The translations under genes were made by a program, and so were the position numbers. The notes under the pieces are model-generated. The model saw only the letters and a list, made by a program, of their open reading frames with translations. It was not told the DNA's origin and ran no database searches. 64,000 nucleotides of DNA from Pedobacter fastidiosus (GTDB taxonomy: Bacteria; Bacteroidota; Bacteroidia; Sphingobacteriales; Sphingobacteriaceae). The DNA is taken from NCBI RefSeq assembly GCF_014306625.1, contig NZ_JACRYL010000001.1:333470-397469 (forward strand). Reading direction: 5' to 3'. Position 1 is the first letter of the stretch, and the number at the start of each line of letters is the position of its first letter. Positions 44,146 to 52,285 of this stretch are shown here, one piece after another.

Positions 44146-44196
44146 AGAACGGTCGTCACCCTGAACTTGTTTCAGGGTATTAATGCAGCATGACGA
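44146..44196. repeat. CGGTCGTC-family repeat with hairpin
   Basis: AAGAACGGTCGTC is followed by the hairpin ACCCTGAA/TTTCAGGGT (44158-44178) and GCATGACGA. The hairpin half resembles a widespread Bacteroidota intergenic repeat. The rest of 44197-44279 shows nothing else. Confidence 0.75.
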
Positions 44197-44279
44197 AGTG
44201 GCGAATTAGGATGTAAAATAAAATTATTATGATTTGAATTTGAGCAGGTCTCAAATCTCATTTCTCAAATTTCATAAAA

Positions 44280-46073
44280 ATGGAAACAACTGAAAAAAAA
44301 ACAATTAAAGGCGGTGAATTCTTAATTAAAGAAACCACTTACCAGGATGTATTTATTCCTGAGGAATTTGATGAAGAGCAACAAATGATTGCACAAACTT
44401 GTCGCGATTTTTTGGCATCGGAAGTTTATCCGAATTTAGATAAAATTGACAAACAGGAAGATCCAGAATTAATGCCAACGCTTTTAACCAAAGCAGGCGA
44501 ACTTGGTATTCTTGGGGTTTCAGTACCTGAAGAATATGGAGGTTTTGGTAAAAACTTTAACACTTCCATGCTGGTTGCCGATGTTGTTGGCGCTGGTCAC
44601 TCTTTTGCAGTTGCGCTTTCGGCTCATACAGGAATTGGTACTTTACCAATCCTTTATTATGGTAACGAAGAACAAAAAGCGAAGTATATTCCAAAATTAG
44701 GTTCTGGTGAATGGAAGGCAGCTTATTGTTTAACTGAGCCAAACTCAGGCTCTGATGCAAACTCTGGTAAAACTAAAGCTGTTTTAAGTGCTGATGGAAA
44801 ACATTATATCATCACCGGACAAAAAATGTGGATTACCAATGGTGGTTTCGCAGATATTTTTATCGTTTTCGCGAAAATAGATGACGATAAAAACCTAACT
44901 GCTTTTATTGTTGAGAAAGATTTCGGTGGCATCACAATGAATCCTGAAGAGCATAAAATGGGAATCAAAGGATCTTCAACCCGTCAGGTTTTCTTTAATG
45001 ATTGCGAAGTTCCGGTTGAAAATATGTTGAGCGATAGAGAAAATGGTTTCAAAATCGCAGTAAACATTTTAAATATTGGTCGTATTAAATTATCGGCTGC
45101 AGCAATCGGCGCTTCAAAGGCAACTTTAAGCACGGCTATTAATTATTCAAACGAAAGAATTCAATTTGGTCGCCCAATTTCTAAATATGGCGCCATCCGT
45201 TTCAAAATTGCAGAAATTGCTTCTAAGCTTTATGCGGTGGATGCAGCAAATTATCGTGCCGGACAAAATATTGATGATACTTATGATCAATTGGTTGCAG
45301 GTGGAATGGAGTCTGGAAAGGCGAGATTAAAATCTGTTGAGCAATTTGCTGTTGAATGTGCGATTCTAAAAGTTTGGGGATCAGAAGCGTTGGATTATAC
45401 GGTAGATGAAGGCGTTCAAATTTATGGTGGAATGGGTTTCAGTGCCGATGCGCCAATGGATAGAGCTTATCGCGATGCCCGTATTAATCGGATTTTCGAA
45501 GGAACGAATGAGATTAATCGTTTGCTAACGGTTGATATGATGTTGAAACGTGCAATGAAAGGCGAATTGGATTTGATGGGGCCAGCTACTGCAGTAGCAG
45601 CTGAATTAATGAGTATTCCAGATTTCGGCGAAGAAGACACCACTTTATTTGCTGCGGAGAAAAAAGTTTTAGCCAACTTAAAGAAAGCAACACTAATGGT
45701 TGCAGGTGCTGCGGTTCAGAAACTAATGATGACCTTAAGTAAAGAGCAGGAAATTTTAATGAACATTGCAGATATGGCAGGTTACGTTTATGTAGTTGAA
45801 TCAGCTTTGCTTAGAACAGAAAAATTAGTGAGTATGCGTGGAGAAGAGGCTTCTGCTGGTCAGTTAGATTTGTTAAGAATTTACTTGGTTGAAGCCGTAG
45901 ATGGAATTGCAAAGGCAGGTAAGGAAGCGCTTTGGGCATTTGCTGAAGGTGATGAACAACGCATGATGTTGGTTGGATTACGTCGTTTTACAAAAATGGA
46001 ACCATTTAATGTTAAAGATGCTCGCCAAAGAGTTGCGCAACAATTAATAGAAGCGAATAAATATATTTTTTAA
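44280..46073 (+). CDS. fadE: Acyl-CoA dehydrogenase
   Basis: 597 residues, longer than short-chain enzymes (about 380) because of a C-terminal helical extension, as in VLCAD and Bacillus FadE (594 aa). Acyl-CoA dehydrogenase core: YCLTEPNSGSDANSGKT (FAD/substrate), MWITNGGFADIF, the QFGRPISKYGAIRFKIAE helix, and IYGGMGFSADAPMDRAYRDA, then the catalytic region RIFEGTNEINRLL. It introduces the trans-2 double bond, passing electrons to an ETF not present in this window. Last gene of the fad operon; a terminator follows. Confidence 0.95.
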   Translation: METTEKKTIKGGEFLIKETTYQDVFIPEEFDEEQQMIAQTCRDFLASEVYPNLDKIDKQEDPELMPTLLTKAGELGILGVSVPEEYGGFGKNFNTSMLVADVVGAGHSFAVALSAHTGIGTLPILYYGNEEQKAKYIPKLGSGEWKAAYCLTEPNSGSDANSGKTKAVLSADGKHYIITGQKMWITNGGFADIFIVFAKIDDDKNLTAFIVEKDFGGITMNPEEHKMGIKGSSTRQVFFNDCEVPVENMLSDRENGFKIAVNILNIGRIKLSAAAIGASKATLSTAINYSNERIQFGRPISKYGAIRFKIAEIASKLYAVDAANYRAGQNIDDTYDQLVAGGMESGKARLKSVEQFAVECAILKVWGSEALDYTVDEGVQIYGGMGFSADAPMDRAYRDARINRIFEGTNEINRLLTVDMMLKRAMKGELDLMGPATAVAAELMSIPDFGEEDTTLFAAEKKVLANLKKATLMVAGAAVQKLMMTLSKEQEILMNIADMAGYVYVVESALLRTEKLVSMRGEEASAGQLDLLRIYLVEAVDGIAKAGKEALWAFAEGDEQRMMLVGLRRFTKMEPFNVKDARQRVAQQLIEANKYIF

Positions 46074-46099
46074 AATAGAGGGTTAAAAATTGAATGTTA

Positions 46100-46147
46100 A
46101 AGGTTTAAAGTTTGGGAGCTTAACTCAAATTTTAAACCTTTTTTTTG
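46100..46147 (+). terminator. Rho-independent terminator of the fad operon
   Basis: AAGGTTTAAAG...TTTG pairs with CAAA...TTTAAACCTT, followed by eight T. Confidence 0.75.
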
Positions 46148-46199
46148 CTTAACGAACTTTACTTATTACAAAGGAGTTCGGTTAATATTTCATTAAAAC

Positions 46200-46320
46200 C
46201 GAGGTCTAAGAACCGTGTACTTCATTGCGAGTTAAGAAACAATCTCATTAGCGAGATAGATAGCTTCAGCTCGCACTAAGTTCAGCTTTGCAATCACGAC
46301 CGTTCTTTTAAAATGCGCAC
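46200..46320. repeat. Degenerate copy of the fad-operon palindromic repeat
   Basis: TTCATTGCGAGTTAAGAAACAATCTC and a decayed right half ending in CAATCACGACCGTTCTTTT resemble the 43.8/44.1-kb elements with many changes. The remainder of the 373-bp gap 46074-46446 contains the terminator and no gene. Confidence 0.55.
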
Positions 46321-46446
46321 AGCTATTCTAAAAGGAATTTTAATTATCGAACTCAGGTTATAACTTTTAACCCACAACTTTCACCTCTAATGTTAAATTT
46401 GGTTAAAAATTGTGGCATCCGTATTAAAAGCTTATTTTTGCGGATA

Positions 46447-46893
46447 ATGGTTAAGTTAAAATATTTGTCAATAATTCTTTTATTTGTTGTTGCGTTATCT
46501 TCTTGTAAAAAGGAAGAAGATGCTGAAACGCAGATTACAAAGTACATCCAGCAGAATAACATTAATGCTGTGAAAGATCCATCAGGTTTATATTATCAAA
46601 TTATTAAACCAGGTTCTGGAACAACCGTGATCAATTCCAACACCAACATCACCATAAAATATGAAGGTAAATTGCTAGATGGAACCGTTATTGATAATGG
46701 TGGTGGTAAGGAAAATACTTTTCTACTCGGAGGTTTAATAAAAGGTTGGGTTATAGGAATTCCAAAAATTCAAAAAGGCGGGGAAATTAGATTAATTATT
46801 CCTCCAGCTTTAGGATATGGAAGTAGAGATGTTGGTCCTGTTCCAGCCAATTCGGTGTTAGATTTTAATATACAGTTAATAAACGCACAATAA
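46447..46893 (+). CDS. FKBP-type peptidyl-prolyl cis-trans isomerase lipoprotein
   Basis: 148 residues from the ATG at 46447; an upstream in-frame ATG at 46390 gives an implausible leader. Lipoprotein signal with SSCKK lipobox (Cys about 20). A single FKBP domain follows: ITIKYEGKLLDGTVIDNG, FLLGGLIKGWVIGIPKIQKGG and LIIPPALGYGSR, with aromatic and hydrophobic residues of the active site present. Likely an envelope folding catalyst. Six bases separate it from a second FKBP lipoprotein gene, so they are one operon. Confidence 0.9.
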   Translation: MVKLKYLSIILLFVVALSSCKKEEDAETQITKYIQQNNINAVKDPSGLYYQIIKPGSGTTVINSNTNITIKYEGKLLDGTVIDNGGGKENTFLLGGLIKGWVIGIPKIQKGGEIRLIIPPALGYGSRDVGPVPANSVLDFNIQLINAQ

Positions 46894-46899
46894 AATATA

Positions 46900-47802
46900 A
46901 TGAATAATTTTACTAAAATAAGTCTGGCTGCCCTTTTATTGGCTACAACAATTTTCAGCTCTTGTAAAAAAGAATATGAAACTATTGAAAGCGTTGATGA
47001 GGCTACTATTCAAGCTTATATTAAAGCAAATAATCTTGGTTCGGTAATGAAACCAGATGGCGCTGGATCTTACTATCAAATTATTGATGGTGGAAGTGGC
47101 GATGTTTTCGCAAATAAGGATTCAGTTTTCTTTAGCTACCAAGAAAAATCAATTACTGATGCAACGGTTTATAATTCTACTTCAACTTATGCGGTAAGTG
47201 GAACTTATTATGGTTACATGAGCAATACTTTTAATGGTACTTGGGGTAAAGCATTAAATGGATTAAAGTACGGTGCTAAAGTTCGTATTCTAGTACCGTC
47301 ACATTTAGCTTATGGTAAAAATGGTTATGCAGCATTAAATGTGCCTTCAAATGCTATTTTAGATACTTACATCAATACGCTTACCTTTAGAAAGCAATGG
47401 CAATTGGATGATTATTATATCCAAACCTATTTAACAGCTAATAAAATTACGGCAACTAAAGATCCTGCTACTGGAATTTATTATGTGGTTACAAGTGCTG
47501 GAACACCAGGAACTGTTATCAACGATCAAACTACTTTAGTAATAAAATATACTGGTAGATTTTTAAGTGGAACTTCATTCGATTCTTCTACAGATGGGAC
47601 TTTTTCTACAACATTAAACAATGTTATTAAAGGTTGGGGTATTTTGAAAAACTTTGCTCCAGGTGCAAAAGTTAGGCTTTTCATTCCTTCTGTTTTAGCT
47701 TATGGTCCGGCAGGAAGCTCAGATTCATCAACTGGTTTAGTTGTTATTCCAGCAAATACAACATTAGATTTCGATATTGAAATCGTAAGTGCTACGAATT
47801 AG
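46900..47802 (+). CDS. Tandem-FKBP lipoprotein (two FKBP domains, first degenerate)
   Basis: 300 residues with a lipoprotein signal (SSCKKEYE, Cys about 23). The first FKBP-like domain (about 40-165) lacks much of the usual active-site pattern (FSYQEKSITDATVYNS; ILVPSHLAYGKNGY is kept), while the second (about 190-298) is canonical (LVIKYTGRFLSGTSFDSS; NVIKGWGILKNFAPGAKVRLFIPSVLAYG). The first domain may act as a chaperone or substrate-binding module. Probably arose by duplication of a single-domain gene like its neighbour. The 3' end overlaps the convergent photolyase gene by 11 bp. Confidence 0.88.
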   Translation: MNNFTKISLAALLLATTIFSSCKKEYETIESVDEATIQAYIKANNLGSVMKPDGAGSYYQIIDGGSGDVFANKDSVFFSYQEKSITDATVYNSTSTYAVSGTYYGYMSNTFNGTWGKALNGLKYGAKVRILVPSHLAYGKNGYAALNVPSNAILDTYINTLTFRKQWQLDDYYIQTYLTANKITATKDPATGIYYVVTSAGTPGTVINDQTTLVIKYTGRFLSGTSFDSSTDGTFSTTLNNVIKGWGILKNFAPGAKVRLFIPSVLAYGPAGSSDSSTGLVVIPANTTLDFDIEIVSATN

Positions 47803-49174
47803 ACAAAGCTTCTTTAAAAGCTTTCAAAACTCTTTCCCTTGCAAATGTATGCTCAACAATTGGTTGGGCATATTTTTTTGTGCCAAACTCTGGAACCCAC
47901 TTCTTTATATATTCAAATTTCGGATCGAACTTTTTAGTTTGGAGCTCAGGATTAAAAACCCTAAAATAAGGCGCAGCGTCGTTTCCTGATCCTGCTGCCC
48001 ATTGCCAACCCCCAACATTGCTGGCCATTTCATAATCTAAAAGTTTTTCGGCAAAGTAAGTTTCGCCCCAACGCCAATCAACTAAGAGGTGTTTTGTTAA
48101 AAAACTCCCAACAACCATCCTTACCCGATTATGCATCCATCCGGTTTCGTTGAGTTGCCTCATTCCGGCGTCTACAATTGGGTAGCCAGTATTTCCGGTA
48201 CACCATGCTTTAAATTCTTCTTCGTTATTGCGCCATTTAATTTTGTCATATTGCTTTTTAAAAGAATCATAAGCCGAATAAGGAAAGTGCCATAAAATGG
48301 TCATGTAAAATTCTCTCCAGGCAAGCTCAGAAAGCCAAACATTAGATTTTGCATCAATTGCATCTTTTACCGCTTTGCGGATGCTTAAAGTCCCGAATCG
48401 TAAATGAAGGCCAATATGTGTAGTTCCATCCAAAGCTGGATAATCTCGCTCTTTGAAATAGCTATCCAATTTATTTTTATAGCTGATTTTTGGAAAATCT
48501 AAACTGCTTTTTTCAAAGCCCATTTCTTTTAACGACGGAAGGCTAAGATGTTTAGTTTCGTAAAGATTTTTAAAGTATTTTTTTGTTGGATAAGGTTTTA
48601 CATAAAAATCGTTAAGCTTGGCATGCCATTGTTTATAGAAAGGCGTAAAAACTGTGTAAGGCGTTTTATCGGCTTTTAAAATTTCGCCTTTTTCAAAAAT
48701 AACTTGATCTTTAAACGTTTTGAAAGCAATTTTTTCACTGGTTAAAAATTCAGACATGCTATCATCACGTTCTCGGGCATATGGTTCATAATCATGGTTG
48801 GTGTAAACTTCTTTAACTTCGTAATCCTTTAAAATCTCTGGCCAGATTTTTTCAGGTTCCCCATATTTTACTAATAAATCCGAGCCATGTTTACGAAGTT
48901 CTTCTTTCAAATCCTCAATGGTTTGATAAATGAAAGTTACTCGAGCATCATCTTTTGGTAGTTTATCTAATATATTTTTATCAAAAATGAAAAGAGGAAG
49001 CACTGGGTTTTCGCCTTTTAAAGCATGGTAGAAACCAGCATTATCCGTTAAACGCAAATCGCGGCGAAACCAGAAAACCCCCAAACCCCCTAAAGGGGAC
49101 TTTTCCGTTCTATCGTTCAGCTCCTCCGCCTTTAAAGCGGAACTTGAATTTCCATTGTTACTTTTATCCTGCAT
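47792..49174 (-). CDS. phrB: Deoxyribodipyrimidine photolyase (CPD photolyase)
   Basis: 460 residues. The N-terminal alpha/beta photolyase domain begins at about residue 33 with VFWFRRDLRLTDN; the C-terminal FAD-binding domain has GETYFAEKLLDYEMASNVGGWQW and the GSGNDAAPYFRVFNP signature. It repairs UV-induced cyclobutane dimers using blue light. The first 32 residues are not part of the fold: codons around 49083-49105 (KSPLGGLGV) coincide with a CCCCCTAAAGGGG intergenic repeat, also found beside this gene at 49270-49303. No later Met precedes the conserved core, so the repeat seems to be translated. Overlaps the tandem-FKBP gene at the 3' end. Confidence 0.94.
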   Translation of the reverse strand: MQDKSNNGNSSSALKAEELNDRTEKSPLGGLGVFWFRRDLRLTDNAGFYHALKGENPVLPLFIFDKNILDKLPKDDARVTFIYQTIEDLKEELRKHGSDLLVKYGEPEKIWPEILKDYEVKEVYTNHDYEPYARERDDSMSEFLTSEKIAFKTFKDQVIFEKGEILKADKTPYTVFTPFYKQWHAKLNDFYVKPYPTKKYFKNLYETKHLSLPSLKEMGFEKSSLDFPKISYKNKLDSYFKERDYPALDGTTHIGLHLRFGTLSIRKAVKDAIDAKSNVWLSELAWREFYMTILWHFPYSAYDSFKKQYDKIKWRNNEEEFKAWCTGNTGYPIVDAGMRQLNETGWMHNRVRMVVGSFLTKHLLVDWRWGETYFAEKLLDYEMASNVGGWQWAAGSGNDAAPYFRVFNPELQTKKFDPKFEYIKKWVPEFGTKKYAQPIVEHTFARERVLKAFKEALSNS

Positions 49175-49224
49175 AAATAAGTTTTAACGTTAATTTATTA
49201 TTTGCTTTTGCTATTTCCACCTTG

Positions 49225-49303
49225 CATTTAATTCTCCCTTCGGAAGTTAGGGGGGATTTAGCTTATCGCTTTTAACACCCCCTTTAGGGGGCTGGGGGGT
49301 AAA
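49225..49303. repeat. CCCCCTTTAGGGGG intergenic repeat, overlapping a gene 3' end
   Basis: CACCCCCTTTAGGGGGCTGG at about 49277-49296 is a short palindrome with G-rich tail, common in Bacteroidota intergenic DNA. A second copy is inside the 5' end of phrB near 49075-49105. Its right end supplies the last codons (YPPAP) of the epimerase gene. Confidence 0.7.
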
Positions 49304-50195
49304 GATCTTTCAGCGCATCTTCTAACTGGGTAAATTTGAATTTAAAACCCGCATCTAAAAGTTTTTGAGCCGAAGTATTGTTGCTCATTAATACGGCCTC
49401 GGTTCTATCTCCCAATAAAATTGATAATGCAAATTTAGGCACTTTTATTGGCCAAAAAGGTCGATGCAACTGCTTTGCAATAGCTTTGGTTAAAGCAATA
49501 TTAGTTATTGGAAATGGGGCACTGGCGTTATAACTGCCTTGTGTATTTATGTTTTCTAAAGCATAAATATACATTTCTACCATATCATCTAGATGCAGCC
49601 ATGGCGTCCACTGTTTTCCGGTTCCAATTGCAGAACCGACAAACAAGCGCACAGGTAAATCCAGCTGAGGAAGTGCGCCACCGGCTTTACTCAAAACAAT
49701 TCCTGTACGAAGCTTAACAATTCGAAGACTCAATTTTTTGCCTTCATCAACAGCATCTTCCCAAAGTTTGCAACATTCGGCTAAAAAACCATATCCGTTA
49801 GGGCTTTCCTCTTTTAAAATTTCATCGCCACAATCCCCATAAAATCCAACCGCAGAAGCAGATATAAAAGATTTAATTTGATGATCTGATTTTGATTTAA
49901 TGGTTTTAAAAAGGAGTTCGGTCGATTTTACTCGACTATCAATAATCTGTTTTTTACGCTCTTCAGTCCATTTTTTATCTGCTACCGGCTCGCCAGCCAA
50001 ATGGATAATCGAATCTACCCCATTTAGGCAGTTGGCATCTATTGTTCCCTTATAAACATCCCAAACAAAGTTATTTGGATCGTTACTCTTTTTTCTAGAA
50101 AGTGTATTTACCGCATAGCCTTTGTTGAGTAAATGCTTTTTAAGCTCAGTGCCAACAAGTCCAGTCGCTCCTGTAATCAGAATCTTTTTTGCCAT
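49284..50195 (-). CDS. TIGR01777-family NAD(P)-dependent epimerase (SDR, YfcH-like)
   Basis: 303 residues. Atypical extended SDR: ILITGATGLVGTELKKHL (nucleotide-binding Gly motif), SIIHLAGEPVADKKWTEERKK, the strand SASAVGFYGD with Tyr of the active site, and the family-typical RTGIVLSKAGGALPQL and TPWLHLDDM. Substrate unknown. Sits between two photolyase-family genes on the same strand as phrB; such epimerases frequently neighbour photolyases in Bacteroidota. The C-terminal residues lie in a repeat element. Start ATG 50195. Confidence 0.93.
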   Translation of the reverse strand: MAKKILITGATGLVGTELKKHLLNKGYAVNTLSRKKSNDPNNFVWDVYKGTIDANCLNGVDSIIHLAGEPVADKKWTEERKKQIIDSRVKSTELLFKTIKSKSDHQIKSFISASAVGFYGDCGDEILKEESPNGYGFLAECCKLWEDAVDEGKKLSLRIVKLRTGIVLSKAGGALPQLDLPVRLFVGSAIGTGKQWTPWLHLDDMVEMYIYALENINTQGSYNASAPFPITNIALTKAIAKQLHRPFWPIKVPKFALSILLGDRTEAVLMSNNTSAQKLLDAGFKFKFTQLEDALKDLYPPAP

Positions 50196-50495
50196 GGTTT
50201 TAAAACACCAAAGATACGAAAGGGTTTTTGTGACTGCTTACAATAAGGTTAATTTCCTTTTTTGTACTGAAATGATCATAACGTTGTGATGAAATGCACT
50301 AAAAATGCCGTTTCTTCCATCTGCCAAATGCTTGTTTTCCTTGTTTATAAACCTGATCGAAGCGAAATGCCCTCAATTTTTCATTGGGGCAGAAGCGTGA
50401 GCGGGACTGAATACCGCCAAAAGTTCAGTACCGCTCATTTCCAAATACTTTATCTAAAACTCATTTTGAATTTTGCGTATCTTTAAACAACAGCA
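50196..50495. other. 300-bp intergenic region, no supported gene
   Basis: A 66-codon ORF at 50286-50486 has no recognisable features. GATCGAAGCGAAATGC with AGAAGCGTGAGCGGGAC near 50357-50405 may be a decayed Bacteroidota repeat. Confidence 0.4.
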
Positions 50496-52112
50496 TTAAA
50501 GCCCAGCAATAATTCTACTTTTCGGTGCTTTAACCGAATAACTTAGCTTAATTGTTTTGGTTTCGTTTGGAGCAATCTTCAATTGCCATGAAAGCATTCC
50601 ATTTTCCTTGTTAACTTCTGCACCGCTATTTTCCAATAATTCTATTTCAATATCGCTTTCTGTAGATAATGGATACTGATCTTTCAAGGATAAATCAATG
50701 CTTTCTTTTTTCGTATTTCTAATCTTGATCAAATAAGTAAATACTTGTTTTTTATTGGTTCCAACAAATTTGGTGTTGCTAAAATCTTGTTGTTTCTCTT
50801 TGGTGATGATGATTTTTTTGTCCTTACCCATACTCAAACTCAAGGTGTCTAAAATATTTGCAGGATCGATATATGATTTGCCTGTGTAAGTGCCTTCAAA
50901 AATGATATTTGCATTCCCAGCCTGAAGATTTAATTTTTCCCAGTCTGTAACATCTGCTAATAAATACGCATCAGTACTTAGTTTTGGAGCAGCATAATAT
51001 TTGTATTTCGCAGGCACTTCATACTCTTTAAAAGCTACGGTATGGGGTTTATTGTCGCTATTTACATCATAAGGAATATCGATGTTAAAAGTTACACCGA
51101 GCTGTGATTCGTTAACTGATGTATAATTATTTACTGTAGAAACTGATCCAGTAAGGTTTTCTCTTTTAGCTTTTGCATAGCTCACCACAACTACTTCATT
51201 AAGGTTGTTGTTTTGGTCTGCAATTGGAGAGGACAAACCTCTAATGCGAAGTTGTTGTTGCTGATAAGTTGATACAAACCAGGGATTTAAAACTGGCGCA
51301 GTAATATTATAATTTGGGTTTCCGGTTGAGAGTGCAAGTTTTACTTTTTTCCAATCTAAACCTGTGTTTTGAGTGATCGCGGCTTTATAAACCACACCTA
51401 AAGGATTTGAAATATTCATGGCTTTAATATCGTAACTGGCAACCCAATTTGCACTTGGCGTAACATAAGATACATTATAATTGGCGTCGATATTTTCTTT
51501 GGCCATTAATTGCAGAACCAATTGCCCTAATTGTTGATTTGGGTTATTTCTTAACTCTGCTATCTGTTGTTGTAAAGCGGTTAATTTTTGGTTCTGTTTG
51601 TCTTCGGTTATGGTTAGTATAGCAATGGTGTTTCTCACTTCAGCATTTTTAGTACGATAATAATCCGCAAGTTTAATGAGTTCGGCTACATTCGTTCCAG
51701 AATTTGTACCCCCAGATTTTCTATTTTCATCCAGTAAAACCAAAGTCTGCTCTTCAATAGTTTTTGCATTTCTTGTTTTAATCAGTTCGTTAGAAATAAT
51801 TTTAACACTGTCGCCTAGTTTTTTAATTTCAGGATTGGCTACATCGGTATTTAGAAAATCTTTATTAAACTGAACAGATAATATGGTTACGCCGCTGGAT
51901 ACGCCGACCTGAATTGAATTCTCGTTTACGCGACCGGAAATATTATTAATTACAACTTCGGATGTTCCCGCCGGAAGATTAACTTTCCCAATGTGGGTAA
52001 GTTGTGCCCCATTATTATAAACCGTTACACTTTCTAATGTCGCTTTTGTTTTAACTTGTTGTTGCGCAAATAAACTTATAGGGAATAGTAAAATAGTTAG
52101 AAGCTGTTTCAT
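50496..52112 (-). CDS. DUF4139 (MuiA mucoidy-inhibitor-like) protein with an internal SusC-plug-like stretch
   Basis: 538 residues, signal peptide ending LFAQQ (about 17). N-terminal DUF4140 (LESVTVYNNGAQLTHIG), a coiled-coil middle (about 100-195), then the DUF4139 barrel-like domain (YNVSYVTPSANWVASYDIKA) and the C-terminal KESIDLSLKDQYPLST. At about residues 290-330 it contains RIRGLSS and LNEVVVVSYAKAKRENLTGS, which read like the plug start of a SusC-family TonB-dependent receptor inserted in the domain. Function of the family is unknown. It is transcribed away from the DASH cryptochrome gene. Confidence 0.88.
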   Translation of the reverse strand: MKQLLTILLFPISLFAQQQVKTKATLESVTVYNNGAQLTHIGKVNLPAGTSEVVINNISGRVNENSIQVGVSSGVTILSVQFNKDFLNTDVANPEIKKLGDSVKIISNELIKTRNAKTIEEQTLVLLDENRKSGGTNSGTNVAELIKLADYYRTKNAEVRNTIAILTITEDKQNQKLTALQQQIAELRNNPNQQLGQLVLQLMAKENIDANYNVSYVTPSANWVASYDIKAMNISNPLGVVYKAAITQNTGLDWKKVKLALSTGNPNYNITAPVLNPWFVSTYQQQQLRIRGLSSPIADQNNNLNEVVVVSYAKAKRENLTGSVSTVNNYTSVNESQLGVTFNIDIPYDVNSDNKPHTVAFKEYEVPAKYKYYAAPKLSTDAYLLADVTDWEKLNLQAGNANIIFEGTYTGKSYIDPANILDTLSLSMGKDKKIIITKEKQQDFSNTKFVGTNKKQVFTYLIKIRNTKKESIDLSLKDQYPLSTESDIEIELLENSGAEVNKENGMLSWQLKIAPNETKTIKLSYSVKAPKSRIIAGL

Positions 52113-52285
52113 GTTTTTTTCTTATAATGTGTAGTTAAATTTGAATGGAAGATGTACGGATTTGGGATATTCCATAACTAAATTTGCTTTTGTTGAGTAT
52201 TTGTAAAGAATTCCTCATGTTTTTGCTACAAGAGAAAAATAAGATATTTTTGTATAGCGTTCTTAATACCCTTTTTCGATAAAAA

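Noticed and set aside
50286..50486. 66-codon plus-strand ORF between the epimerase and DUF4139 genes
   Set aside because: No recognisable composition, and part overlaps what looks like a decayed intergenic repeat.
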